Of a stretch of 13,837 bases of DNA, positions 7,176-13,621 are shown piece by piece. The translations under genes and the position numbers were made by a program. This stretch comes from JAXIPB01 sp045403155 (GTDB taxonomy: Bacteria > Actinomycetota > Actinomycetes > Mycobacteriales > Micromonosporaceae): the NCBI GenBank assembly GCA_045403155.1, contig JAXIPB010000087.1:1-13837 (forward strand), written 5' to 3'. The notes under the pieces were generated by a model. It did not search any database. It worked only from the letters and a program-made list of their open reading frames with translations, and was not told where the DNA came from. How positions within the stretch are numbered: the first letter of the stretch is position 1; every line of letters begins with the position of its first letter.

Positions 7176-7205
7176 TTGTTACTGACGAGTACGGTGGGCG
7201 ACAAT
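7176..7205 (+). promoter_or_regulatory. Candidate leaderless fadA promoter with embedded operator
   Basis: TTGTTA (7176-7181) and GACAAT (7200-7205) are separated by 18 nt. The -10-like box is followed by six bases and then the GTG at 7212, the spacing expected for a leaderless actinobacterial transcript. No Shine-Dalgarno precedes that GTG, which fits. The operator-like TACTGACGAGTA lies between the two boxes. Both boxes are weak matches to consensus. Confidence 0.4.
7180..7191. promoter_or_regulatory. Operator-like semi-palindrome upstream of fadA
   Basis: TACTGACGAGTA has outer half-sites TACT/AGTA in perfect inverted symmetry. It differs at only two of twelve positions from TACCCACGAGTA, which is present twice before the acyl-CoA dehydrogenase gene. 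The form is typical of TetR-family operators. It lies between the candidate -35 and -10 boxes, so binding would repress. Confidence 0.6.
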
Positions 7206-7211
7206 GCTCAG

Positions 7212-8465
7212 GTGGAAGCACCCGCGCAGAAGGCGACCAACGAGGCACTGATTTATGACGCGATCCGGACTCCAAGGGGCCGCGGGAAGCCGGGCAAAGA
7301 CGGCAAATCAGGCGGCGCTCTGTATGAGGTGAAACCGGTCTCGCTCGTCGTCGGGCTGGTCGATGAACTTCGCCGCCGGTATCCGTCCCTCGATCCGGCC
7401 GCGATCGACGACATGATCCTCGGCGTGGTGACGGCCGTCGGCGAGCAGGGGATGGACATCGCGCGCACGGCGGCGCTCGTGGCTGGCCTGCCGTACACCG
7501 TTGCTGGCGTGACCATGAACCGGTTCTGTGCCTCCGGGCTGGAGGCGGTCAACACCGCCGCCCAGAAGATCCGTGCCGGGTGGGACGACCTCGTGCTGGC
7601 CGGGGGTGTCGAGTCCATGTCACGCGTGGCCATGGGCTCGGACGGTGGTGCCTGGGCGATGGATCCGGAGTCGAACTACGCAACGGGCTTCATCCCCCAG
7701 GGAATCTCGGCGGACCTTCTGGCCACTGTGGAGGGTTTCACCCGAGATGACACCGACACGTATGCCGCCCGCTCGCACCAGCGGGCCGGCAAGGCCTGGG
7801 CGGACGGCGCGTTCGACCGCTCCGTCGTGGCGGTCCGCGACCGCGTCGGCCAGGTCATCCTCGACCGCGACGAGACGATCCGACCCGACGCCTCGCCCGA
7901 CTCGCTCGCCGCGCTCGAGCCATCGTTCGCGGTGATCGGTGAGATGGGCGGCTTCGACGCGTTGGCCCTCCAGCGTTATCACTGGTTGGAGCGCATCGAT
8001 CACGTCCACACCGCGGGCAACTCCTCCGGGATCGTGGACGGCGCGTCACTGGTTCTCATCGGCACCGAAGCGGCCGGCGAAGCAGCGGGACTCAAGCCGC
8101 GCGGGCGGGTGGTGGCTGGCGTGGTCACCGGCGCGGAGCCAACCATCATGCTCACTGGACCAGCGGTGGCTGCGCGCAAGGCACTGGCCAAGGCGGATCT
8201 GAAGGTGGACGACATCTCGCTGTACGAGGTGAACGAGGCCTTCTCCGTCGTACCCCTTCGGTTCATGCGCGACCTCGGGCTCGACCCCGAGATAGTGAAT
8301 GTCAACGGCGGGGCGATAGCCATGGGTCACCCACTCGGCGCCACCGGCGCCATGCTCATCGCCACGCTCCTCGACGAACTGGAGCGCCGCGGGGAACGGT
8401 ACGGCATGGCCACGCTCTGCGTCGGCGGCGGCATGGGCATCGCGACCATCATTGAGAGGCTGTAA
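7212..8465 (+). CDS. fadA: Acetyl-CoA C-acyltransferase (3-ketoacyl-CoA thiolase) FadA
   Basis: FadA cleaves 3-ketoacyl-CoA with CoA to give acetyl-CoA and a shortened acyl-CoA, the last step of beta-oxidation. The 417-residue thiolase has the nucleophile Cys106 in NRFCASGLEA, the VESMSR segment, HTAGNSSGIVDGA, NEAF (341-344), His373 in GGAIAMGHPLGATGA and the acid/base Cys403 in CVGGGMG. All thiolase catalytic residues are present. The family core begins at EALIYDAIRTPRGRGK, so only short leaders are plausible. GTG at 7212 is preferred over GTG 7194 and TTG 7176 because a -10-like box ends 6 nt upstream and the operator would otherwise fall inside or against the coding region. There is no good Shine-Dalgarno for any of the three. 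It abuts fadB with no intervening base, so the two encode the alpha/beta pair of a trifunctional-type complex. Confidence 0.93.
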   Translation: MEAPAQKATNEALIYDAIRTPRGRGKPGKDGKSGGALYEVKPVSLVVGLVDELRRRYPSLDPAAIDDMILGVVTAVGEQGMDIARTAALVAGLPYTVAGVTMNRFCASGLEAVNTAAQKIRAGWDDLVLAGGVESMSRVAMGSDGGAWAMDPESNYATGFIPQGISADLLATVEGFTRDDTDTYAARSHQRAGKAWADGAFDRSVVAVRDRVGQVILDRDETIRPDASPDSLAALEPSFAVIGEMGGFDALALQRYHWLERIDHVHTAGNSSGIVDGASLVLIGTEAAGEAAGLKPRGRVVAGVVTGAEPTIMLTGPAVAARKALAKADLKVDDISLYEVNEAFSVVPLRFMRDLGLDPEIVNVNGGAIAMGHPLGATGAMLIATLLDELERRGERYGMATLCVGGGMGIATIIERL

Positions 8466-10646
8466 GTGATTCACTGGGACCACCGCGAGGACGGGATCGT
8501 CATCCTCACCATGGACGATCCCGAGCAGGGCACCAATACGATGAATGGTCGGTACCGCGAGGCGATGCTCTCCACTGTGGAGCGTCTCGAGGCGGAGCGG
8601 TCATCGGTCACCGGAGTGATCATCACATCGGCGAAGGAAGGCTTCCTCGCCGGCGCCGACCTCAAGGACCTCACCGCTTCCCTCGGCTCCGCCGTTCCCG
8701 CCTCCGGGGATTCGGCGGCCGGGGCCGCCGTGTTTCGGGTCGTCGAGGATATGAAGCGTCTTTTCCGCCGTATGGAGAGGCTAGGCAAGCCGATCGTCGC
8801 GGCGCTAAACGGCACCGCCCTCGGCGGAGGACTCGAGGTTGCGTTGGCCTGCCATCACCGCATCGCGATCGACCGGCCCGACGCCAGGTTCGGCCTGCCC
8901 GAGGTCACGCTGGGCCTGCTGCCTGGGGCCGGTGGAACCGTGCGGGTGACCCGGATGCTGGGCGTGCAGGACGCGCTCATGAACGTGCTCCTCCAGGGCC
9001 AACGGCTTCGACCAGCGCAAGCGAAGCAGGTCGGTTTGGTCGACGATCTGGTCACGACTCGCGACGAGCTGGTGCCGCGCGCCATCGAGTGGATCAAGGC
9101 GAATCCATCAGCGTCCCAGCCGTGGGAGCGGTCCGGTTACAAGATGCCGGGCGGCCGACCGACGGACCCCAGCCTAGCGATGATGCTGCCGGCGTTCCCG
9201 GCGAACCTGCGCAAGCAGCTCAAGGGCGCGCACTACCCGGCGCCGCACGCCATCATGTGCGCGGTCGTGGAGGGCGCCTCGGTGGACGTCGATACGGCGT
9301 TGCGTATCGAGAGCCGGTGGTTCGCATCGCTCGTGGGTACGCCGGTGCAACGCAACATGACGCAGGCGTTCTTCTTCGATCTCGGCCACCTCAATCGCGG
9401 TGGTTCGAGACCATCCGGCATCCCGCACTCGGCCGCGGAGCGGGTTGGCGTAATCGGCGCCGGCATGATGGGCGCCGGCATCGCGTACGCCTGTGCCCGA
9501 GCCGGCCTCGACGTCGTGCTCGTGGATGTCAGCCTGGACGCGGCAGAGCGCGGTCGCGCGTACTCGCAGAAGCTTCTTGACAGGGCCGTCGCACGTGGAC
9601 ACTCCACTGCGGACAAACGCGCTGCCCACCTGGACAGAATCACCCCAGCCGACAGTCTCGAGTCGCTCGCCGGATGCGACGTCGTCATCGAGGCCGTTTT
9701 CGAAGACCTCGCGTTAAAGCGGGAGACCTTCGCCAAGGTGGCAGCCATCGTCGGGCCGGATGCGCTTCTCGCCTCGAACACATCCTCACTGCCCATCTCC
9801 TCGATCGCCGAGGCGGTGCCCGATCCCATGGCGTTCGTCGGGCTCCACTTCTTCTCCCCGGTCGACCGGATGCCGCTGGTCGAGATCGTGCGCGGCCGGC
9901 TGACGGACGACTCAGCCCTCGCACGGGGCTACGACCTTGTTCGGGCCATAGACAAGACGCCGATCGTGGTCAACGACTCGCGTGGCTTCTTCACCTCGCG
10001 AGTGTTCGGGACATACGTGATGGAAGGCATCGCCCTGCTCGGTGAGGGCGTGCCAGCCGCGAGCGTCGAGCAGGCCGCGCTGCAGGCTGGCTATCCGGTC
10101 GGACCGCTCGCGGTTACCGACGAGGTGACGCTGACGCTGGGCCGGAAGGTTCGCATCGAGGCGCGTAAGGCGGGCGCTGCCATGCCGGTCCACCCCGGAG
10201 AATTCGTCGTCGACCGGATGATCGATGAGTACGGACGAGAGGGGAAGTCCTCGGGCCGAGGGTTCTACGACTATCCCGGTGAGGGCGCGGCGAAGCGGCT
10301 ATGGCCCGGGCTCGCGGACGCGTTCGGGGCCGTGACTCCGCCGAGGATCGATATCCGCGAGATGACGGAGCGGATGCTCTTCGCCGAGGCGCTCGAGTCG
10401 GTGCGCTGCTTCGACGAGGGAGTCCTCACGGGAACGGCCGACGCGAACATCGGCTCCATTTTCGGCATCGGCTTCCCGGCCTGGACCGGCGGCGTGCTCC
10501 AGTACGTGGAGACCTATCCGGGCGGGGTGGATGGATTCGTGGCCCGGGCGCGCGAGTTGGCCGCCCGCTACGGCGAACGGTTCACGCCGCCGGACTCGCT
10601 CGTCGCCCGTGCCGAGGCCGCCGTCAGCGCCCCAAGATCCCCGTGA
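8466..10646 (+). CDS. fadB: Fatty-acid oxidation complex alpha subunit FadB (enoyl-CoA hydratase / 3-hydroxyacyl-CoA dehydrogenase)
   Basis: A 726-residue bifunctional enzyme that hydrates trans-2-enoyl-CoA and oxidises the 3-hydroxyacyl-CoA with NAD. The N-terminal crotonase domain (about 1-200) has the oxyanion segment GFLAGADLKDL (59-69) and both catalytic glutamates, Glu124 (GGGLEVAL) and Glu146 (GLPEVTLGLLPGAGGT). The NAD-binding domain begins at VGVIGAGMMGAGIA (327-340). The dehydrogenase dyad is His461 (GLHFFSPVDRMPLVE) and Glu473, with NTSSLPISSIA before it. Two C-terminal 3HCDH domains follow (NDSRGFFTSRV at 503-513, then the SIFGIGFPAWTGG repeat). Length is normal for the family. 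The GTG start directly follows the fadA stop, with GAGAGG (8454-8459) six bases upstream. The last five codons and the TGA lie inside repeat copy B, so the C-terminal APRSP may be repeat-derived. Confidence 0.95.
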   Translation: MIHWDHREDGIVILTMDDPEQGTNTMNGRYREAMLSTVERLEAERSSVTGVIITSAKEGFLAGADLKDLTASLGSAVPASGDSAAGAAVFRVVEDMKRLFRRMERLGKPIVAALNGTALGGGLEVALACHHRIAIDRPDARFGLPEVTLGLLPGAGGTVRVTRMLGVQDALMNVLLQGQRLRPAQAKQVGLVDDLVTTRDELVPRAIEWIKANPSASQPWERSGYKMPGGRPTDPSLAMMLPAFPANLRKQLKGAHYPAPHAIMCAVVEGASVDVDTALRIESRWFASLVGTPVQRNMTQAFFFDLGHLNRGGSRPSGIPHSAAERVGVIGAGMMGAGIAYACARAGLDVVLVDVSLDAAERGRAYSQKLLDRAVARGHSTADKRAAHLDRITPADSLESLAGCDVVIEAVFEDLALKRETFAKVAAIVGPDALLASNTSSLPISSIAEAVPDPMAFVGLHFFSPVDRMPLVEIVRGRLTDDSALARGYDLVRAIDKTPIVVNDSRGFFTSRVFGTYVMEGIALLGEGVPAASVEQAALQAGYPVGPLAVTDEVTLTLGRKVRIEARKAGAAMPVHPGEFVVDRMIDEYGREGKSSGRGFYDYPGEGAAKRLWPGLADAFGAVTPPRIDIREMTERMLFAEALESVRCFDEGVLTGTADANIGSIFGIGFPAWTGGVLQYVETYPGGVDGFVARARELAARYGERFTPPDSLVARAEAAVSAPRSP

Positions 10647-10704
10647 TCATGATCTGACGGTTGCCCGCGGGCGTCGATCATGACCTGCAAATCATGATCG
10701 GCGA
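10631..10704 (-). repeat. Copy B of the 74-bp element, inverted relative to copy A
   Basis: The arm (10631-10654, with CCCAAGATCCCC and GATCATGATC) is nearest fadB and the hairpin (10671-10704) nearest gpmA, the mirror image of copy A. The hairpin pairs 10672-10683 with 10692-10703 (12 bp including one T-G wobble) around an 8-nt loop, CCTGCAAA, that differs from the copy A loop by one base. The wobble keeps the stem paired despite a base change from copy A. The element overlaps the end of fadB and reaches to within 15 bases of gpmA. It may act as a terminator between them, though no T-tract follows. Confidence 0.8.
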
Positions 10705-10719
10705 GGAGTGGGGGGGAGA

Positions 10720-11487
10720 ATGACGCACATGAGTCGAACCGTGGGCACGCTCGTGCTGCTCCGCCATGGCGAGAGCGAGTGGAATGCTAAGAATCTCTTC
10801 ACCGGCTGGGTCGACGTGGATCTGACCGCCCGCGGCGAGGCCGAGGCGTCACGAGGCGGCGAGTTGCTCCGCGACCGCGGGCTGCTACCGGATGTCGTGC
10901 ACACGTCCGTGCTGCGCCGGACCATCCGCACCGCGGAGATCTCACTGCGTACCGCGGACCGCGACTGGATCCCGGTGCGGCGGTCCTGGCGGCTCAACGA
11001 GCGGCACTACGGCGCACTGCAGGGAAAGAATAAGAAGCAGACGCTCGAGACGTACGGCGAGGAGCAGTTCATGCTGTGGCGGCGCTCCTACGACGTCCCG
11101 CCGCCGCCGATCGCAGACAACGACGAGTTCTCCCAGGTCGGCGACCCGCGCTACGCCACGCTGCCGCCGGAGCTGATGCCGCGCACGGAGTGCCTCAAGG
11201 ACGTGCTTGAGCGGACCTTGCCGTACTGGTACGACGCGATCGTGGCGGATCTGCTCACCGGACAGACGGTGCTGGTGGCGGCGCACGGGAACTCGCTGCG
11301 GGCGATCGTCAAGCACCTCGACGGGATTTCCGATCTGGCGATCGCAGCGGTGAACATTCCGACCGGGATCCCCCTCCGGTACGACCTGAACCCCGACTCC
11401 CTGCGTCCGGTCACGCCGGGCGGCGAGTACCTTGACCCGGCCGCGGCACTCGAGGCGGCCGCGGCGGTCGCCAACCAAGGCCGCTGA
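10720..11487 (+). CDS. gpmA: 2,3-bisphosphoglycerate-dependent phosphoglycerate mutase
   Basis: The enzyme interconverts 3- and 2-phosphoglycerate in glycolysis and gluconeogenesis. The 255-residue protein has the histidine-phosphatase signature LLRHGESEWNAKNLFTGW (13-30), in which His16 is phosphorylated. It also has Glu94 in RLNERHYGALQGKNK (the NERHYG acid), and His189 in AAHGNSLRAI. The length of about 250 is standard for dPGM. ATG at 10720 is taken with AGGAG (10704-10708) 11 nt upstream; ATG 10729, three codons on, is equally possible with GGAG (10715-10718) 10 nt before it. It is separated from fadB by repeat copy B. In mycobacteria this gene also follows mshA and the YbjN gene and precedes senX3-regX3; here fadA-fadB lie before it and an acyl-CoA dehydrogenase after it. 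Confidence 0.96.
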   Translation: MTHMSRTVGTLVLLRHGESEWNAKNLFTGWVDVDLTARGEAEASRGGELLRDRGLLPDVVHTSVLRRTIRTAEISLRTADRDWIPVRRSWRLNERHYGALQGKNKKQTLETYGEEQFMLWRRSYDVPPPPIADNDEFSQVGDPRYATLPPELMPRTECLKDVLERTLPYWYDAIVADLLTGQTVLVAAHGNSLRAIVKHLDGISDLAIAAVNIPTGIPLRYDLNPDSLRPVTPGGEYLDPAAALEAAAAVANQGR

Positions 11488-11507
11488 GCCTGTCGCTCGG
11501 GGCGGAG

Positions 11508-11533
11508 CTACCCACGAGTACTACCCACGAGTA
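11508..11533. promoter_or_regulatory. Tandem operator-like repeat upstream of the acyl-CoA dehydrogenase
   Basis: CTACCCACGAGTA is present twice with no gap (11508-11520, 11521-11533). Each unit contains TACCCACGAGTA, a semi-palindrome with TAC/GTA ends that matches the site before fadA at 10 of 12 positions. A 13-bp period puts the two sites a little over one helical turn apart. A TAnnnT box, TACCTT (11539-11544), lies just downstream, so the tandem site would cover the -35 region. Confidence 0.6.
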
Positions 11534-11538
11534 GCCTT

Positions 11539-11544
11539 TACCTT
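11539..11544 (+). promoter_or_regulatory. Possible -10 box of the acyl-CoA dehydrogenase gene
   Basis: TACCTT fits the actinobacterial TAnnnT pattern and lies 44 bp before the ATG, right after the tandem operator. The stretch 11534-11550 is the most AT-rich of the spacer. No clear -35 hexamer is seen; the region 17-18 nt upstream is occupied by the operator repeat. Low certainty. Confidence 0.3.
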
Positions 11545-11588
11545 ATCGACAAGACTCAGGTGCTTGTACGCACGCAGGGGGTGCCCTC

Positions 11589-13565
11589 ATGACCACGACC
11601 GAGCGCCAGCCGACCAGGACCGCCGAAACCTCGGACCCACCCGAGGCGGCGATCCCGGCACCGACCCAGGTGTCCGAGCGCGAGGCTCGACAGGTCGCGG
11701 AGGCGGCGCGGGAGACCGAGTGGCGCAAGCCGAGCTTCGGCAAGGAACTATTCCTCGGGCGGCTACGGCTGGGTCTGATCGACCCATGGCCACAACCGGA
11801 CGCGGAGTCGGTGGCAAAGGGCAAAGTGTTCCTCGACGCGTTGGAGGAGTTTACGCGTACGAAGATCGACGGTGAGCAGATCGAGAAGGACGCGTTCATC
11901 CCGGACGAGGTCTTCAACGGACTGGCCGACCTGGGCGCGTTCGGCATGAAGATTGATGAGAAGTACGGCGGCCTCGGCCTGTCCAATTTGGACTACTGCC
12001 GTGCGCTGATGCTCGTCGGTTCCGCGAGCCCGTCGCTGTCGGCGCTGCTCTCGGCGCACCAGTCCATCGGGGTTCCCCAGCCTCTCAAGCTCTTCGGCAC
12101 GCCGGAGCAGAAGGAGAAATTCCTGCCCAGGCTCGCCGGCGGTGAGGTGTCCGCGTTCCTCTTGACCGAACCGGATGTGGGGTCCGACCCGGCCCGGCTC
12201 CGGACGGTCGCCGTGCCCAACGAAGACGGTGACTACGTCCTTAATGGCGTCAAGCTGTGGGCCACCAACGGGACCGTGGCCACCCTGTTGGTGGTGATGG
12301 CGCAGGTTCCATCGTCGGAGGGTCATCGCGGCGGGATCACCGCGTTCGTCGTTGAGACGGAGAGCGAGGGCGTGACGATCGAGCGGCGAAACGCGTTCCT
12401 CGGCCTGCGCGGGCTGGAGAATAGCGTCACGCGCTTCCACGACGTACGCGTGCCGAACGCGAACGTGATCGGCAAGGAGGGGCAGGGCTTGAAGATCGCC
12501 CTGACCACGCTGAACACCGGTCGCCTCTCGCTGCCGGCGATGTGCGTCGGCGCGGGTAAGTGGTCCCTCGGTGTTGCCCGCGAATGGTCCGCCCAACGGG
12601 TGCAGTGGGGTCGGCCGGTCGGTGAGCACGAGGCGGTCGCCCGAAAGATCGCGTTCATCGCCGCGACCACGTATGGCATGGAGTCCATGTTGGACCTGTG
12701 CTGCATGCTCGCCGATGACGACCATAACGACATCCGGATCGAGGCGGCGCTGGTCAAGCTGTTCGCCAGCGAGATGGCGTGGCAGATGGCCGACGAACTG
12801 ATCCAGATCCGCGGCGGCCGGGGATACGAGACCGCCGCCTCCCTGAAGGCCCGCGGCGAGCGCGCGATAGGAGTCGAGCAGCTCCTGCGCGACCTGCGGA
12901 TCAACCGCATCTTCGAGGGCTCGACCGAGATCATGCATCTGCTCATAGCCCGTGAAGCCGTCGACCAGCACCTGTCCGTCGCCGGCGGCATGATCGATCC
13001 CGACGCCACATTCGGCAGCAAGGCGAAGGCGGGTGCGAAGGCGAGTGGTTTCTACGCGCGCTGGCTGCCGACACTGACTGTCGGTGGCGGGCAGATACCC
13101 GGCGGCTACGGGTCCTTCGGCCCGCTGGCCCCGCATATCCGCTATGTGGAGCGTGCGTCGCGCAAGCTCGCGCGTTCGACGTTCTACGGGATGACCCGGT
13201 GGCAGGGCCGGCTGGAGCGCAAGCAGGGCTTCCTCAGCCGCATCGTCGACATCGGCGCCGAGCTGTTCGCTATGTCGGCCTCCTGTGTCCGAGCCCGAGC
13301 CGAGCAAACCGAGCGGCCCGAAGGTGTCGAGCTCGCCGATCTGTTCTGCCGGCAGGCCCGCGGACGCATCGAGGTGCTCTTCGACGGCCTCTGGCGCAAC
13401 ACGGATGCAGCCGACGTCGCGCTGGCCAAGAAGGTGGCCGAGGGACGCTACACGTCGGTCGAGTCGGGAGTCATTCCGCCCGCGGCCGACGGCGACTGGG
13501 TCGAGACCTGGGAGCCGGGACCCTCGAACGTTCCCGATGTGCGCCGTCGAATCCGCCGCGCCTGA
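11589..13565 (+). CDS. Long acyl-CoA dehydrogenase (VLCAD/ACAD9-like, FAD-dependent)
   Basis: The enzyme catalyses the first beta-oxidation step, acyl-CoA to trans-2-enoyl-CoA, passing electrons to ETF. The 658-residue protein has a charged, Pro/Thr-rich N-terminal leader (1-45) and an alpha-helical domain with DLGAFGMKIDEKYGGLGLS (114-132). It has the FAD-contacting LLTEPDVGSDPARLRT (191-206) and the LGLRGLENSVTRFHDVRVP strand region (271-289). The C-terminal helical core has QWGRPVGEHEAVARKIA (339-355), QIRGGRGYE (406-414) and LLRDLRINRIFEGSTEIM (432-449). Glu443 in FEGSTE aligns with the catalytic glutamate of VLCAD. Another ~200 residues follow, as in VLCAD and ACAD9, where that domain helps dimerise and bind membrane. 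AGGGGG (11576-11581) is 7 nt before the ATG. It is probably a single-gene transcript under the tandem operator. Chain-length preference cannot be read from sequence. Confidence 0.93.
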   Translation: MTTTERQPTRTAETSDPPEAAIPAPTQVSEREARQVAEAARETEWRKPSFGKELFLGRLRLGLIDPWPQPDAESVAKGKVFLDALEEFTRTKIDGEQIEKDAFIPDEVFNGLADLGAFGMKIDEKYGGLGLSNLDYCRALMLVGSASPSLSALLSAHQSIGVPQPLKLFGTPEQKEKFLPRLAGGEVSAFLLTEPDVGSDPARLRTVAVPNEDGDYVLNGVKLWATNGTVATLLVVMAQVPSSEGHRGGITAFVVETESEGVTIERRNAFLGLRGLENSVTRFHDVRVPNANVIGKEGQGLKIALTTLNTGRLSLPAMCVGAGKWSLGVAREWSAQRVQWGRPVGEHEAVARKIAFIAATTYGMESMLDLCCMLADDDHNDIRIEAALVKLFASEMAWQMADELIQIRGGRGYETAASLKARGERAIGVEQLLRDLRINRIFEGSTEIMHLLIAREAVDQHLSVAGGMIDPDATFGSKAKAGAKASGFYARWLPTLTVGGGQIPGGYGSFGPLAPHIRYVERASRKLARSTFYGMTRWQGRLERKQGFLSRIVDIGAELFAMSASCVRARAEQTERPEGVELADLFCRQARGRIEVLFDGLWRNTDAADVALAKKVAEGRYTSVESGVIPPAADGDWVETWEPGPSNVPDVRRRIRRA

Positions 13566-13580
13566 CCGCTTACCCCGTGG

Positions 13581-13597
13581 CATGATCACCGGGATCT
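13581..13597 (+). repeat. Partial copy C of the intergenic repeat arm
   Basis: CATGATCACCGGGATCT matches the distal arm of copy A (7147-7163) at 14 of 17 positions in the same orientation, 15 bases after the acyl-CoA dehydrogenase stop. Similarity stops on both sides, and no hairpin part is present. ACCCC (13572-13576) and GGGGT (13608-13612) flank it as a short inverted pair. Confidence 0.4.
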
Positions 13598-13621
13598 AGT
13601 GCACCGTGGGGTCAATGCCGC

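Noticed and set aside
11763..13589. A 608-codon open frame on the reverse strand, antisense to the acyl-CoA dehydrogenase gene.
   Set aside because: It is a by-product of high GC content. Its translation is rich in Arg, Gly, His and Gln with no recognisable domain, while the plus strand encodes every acyl-CoA dehydrogenase motif.
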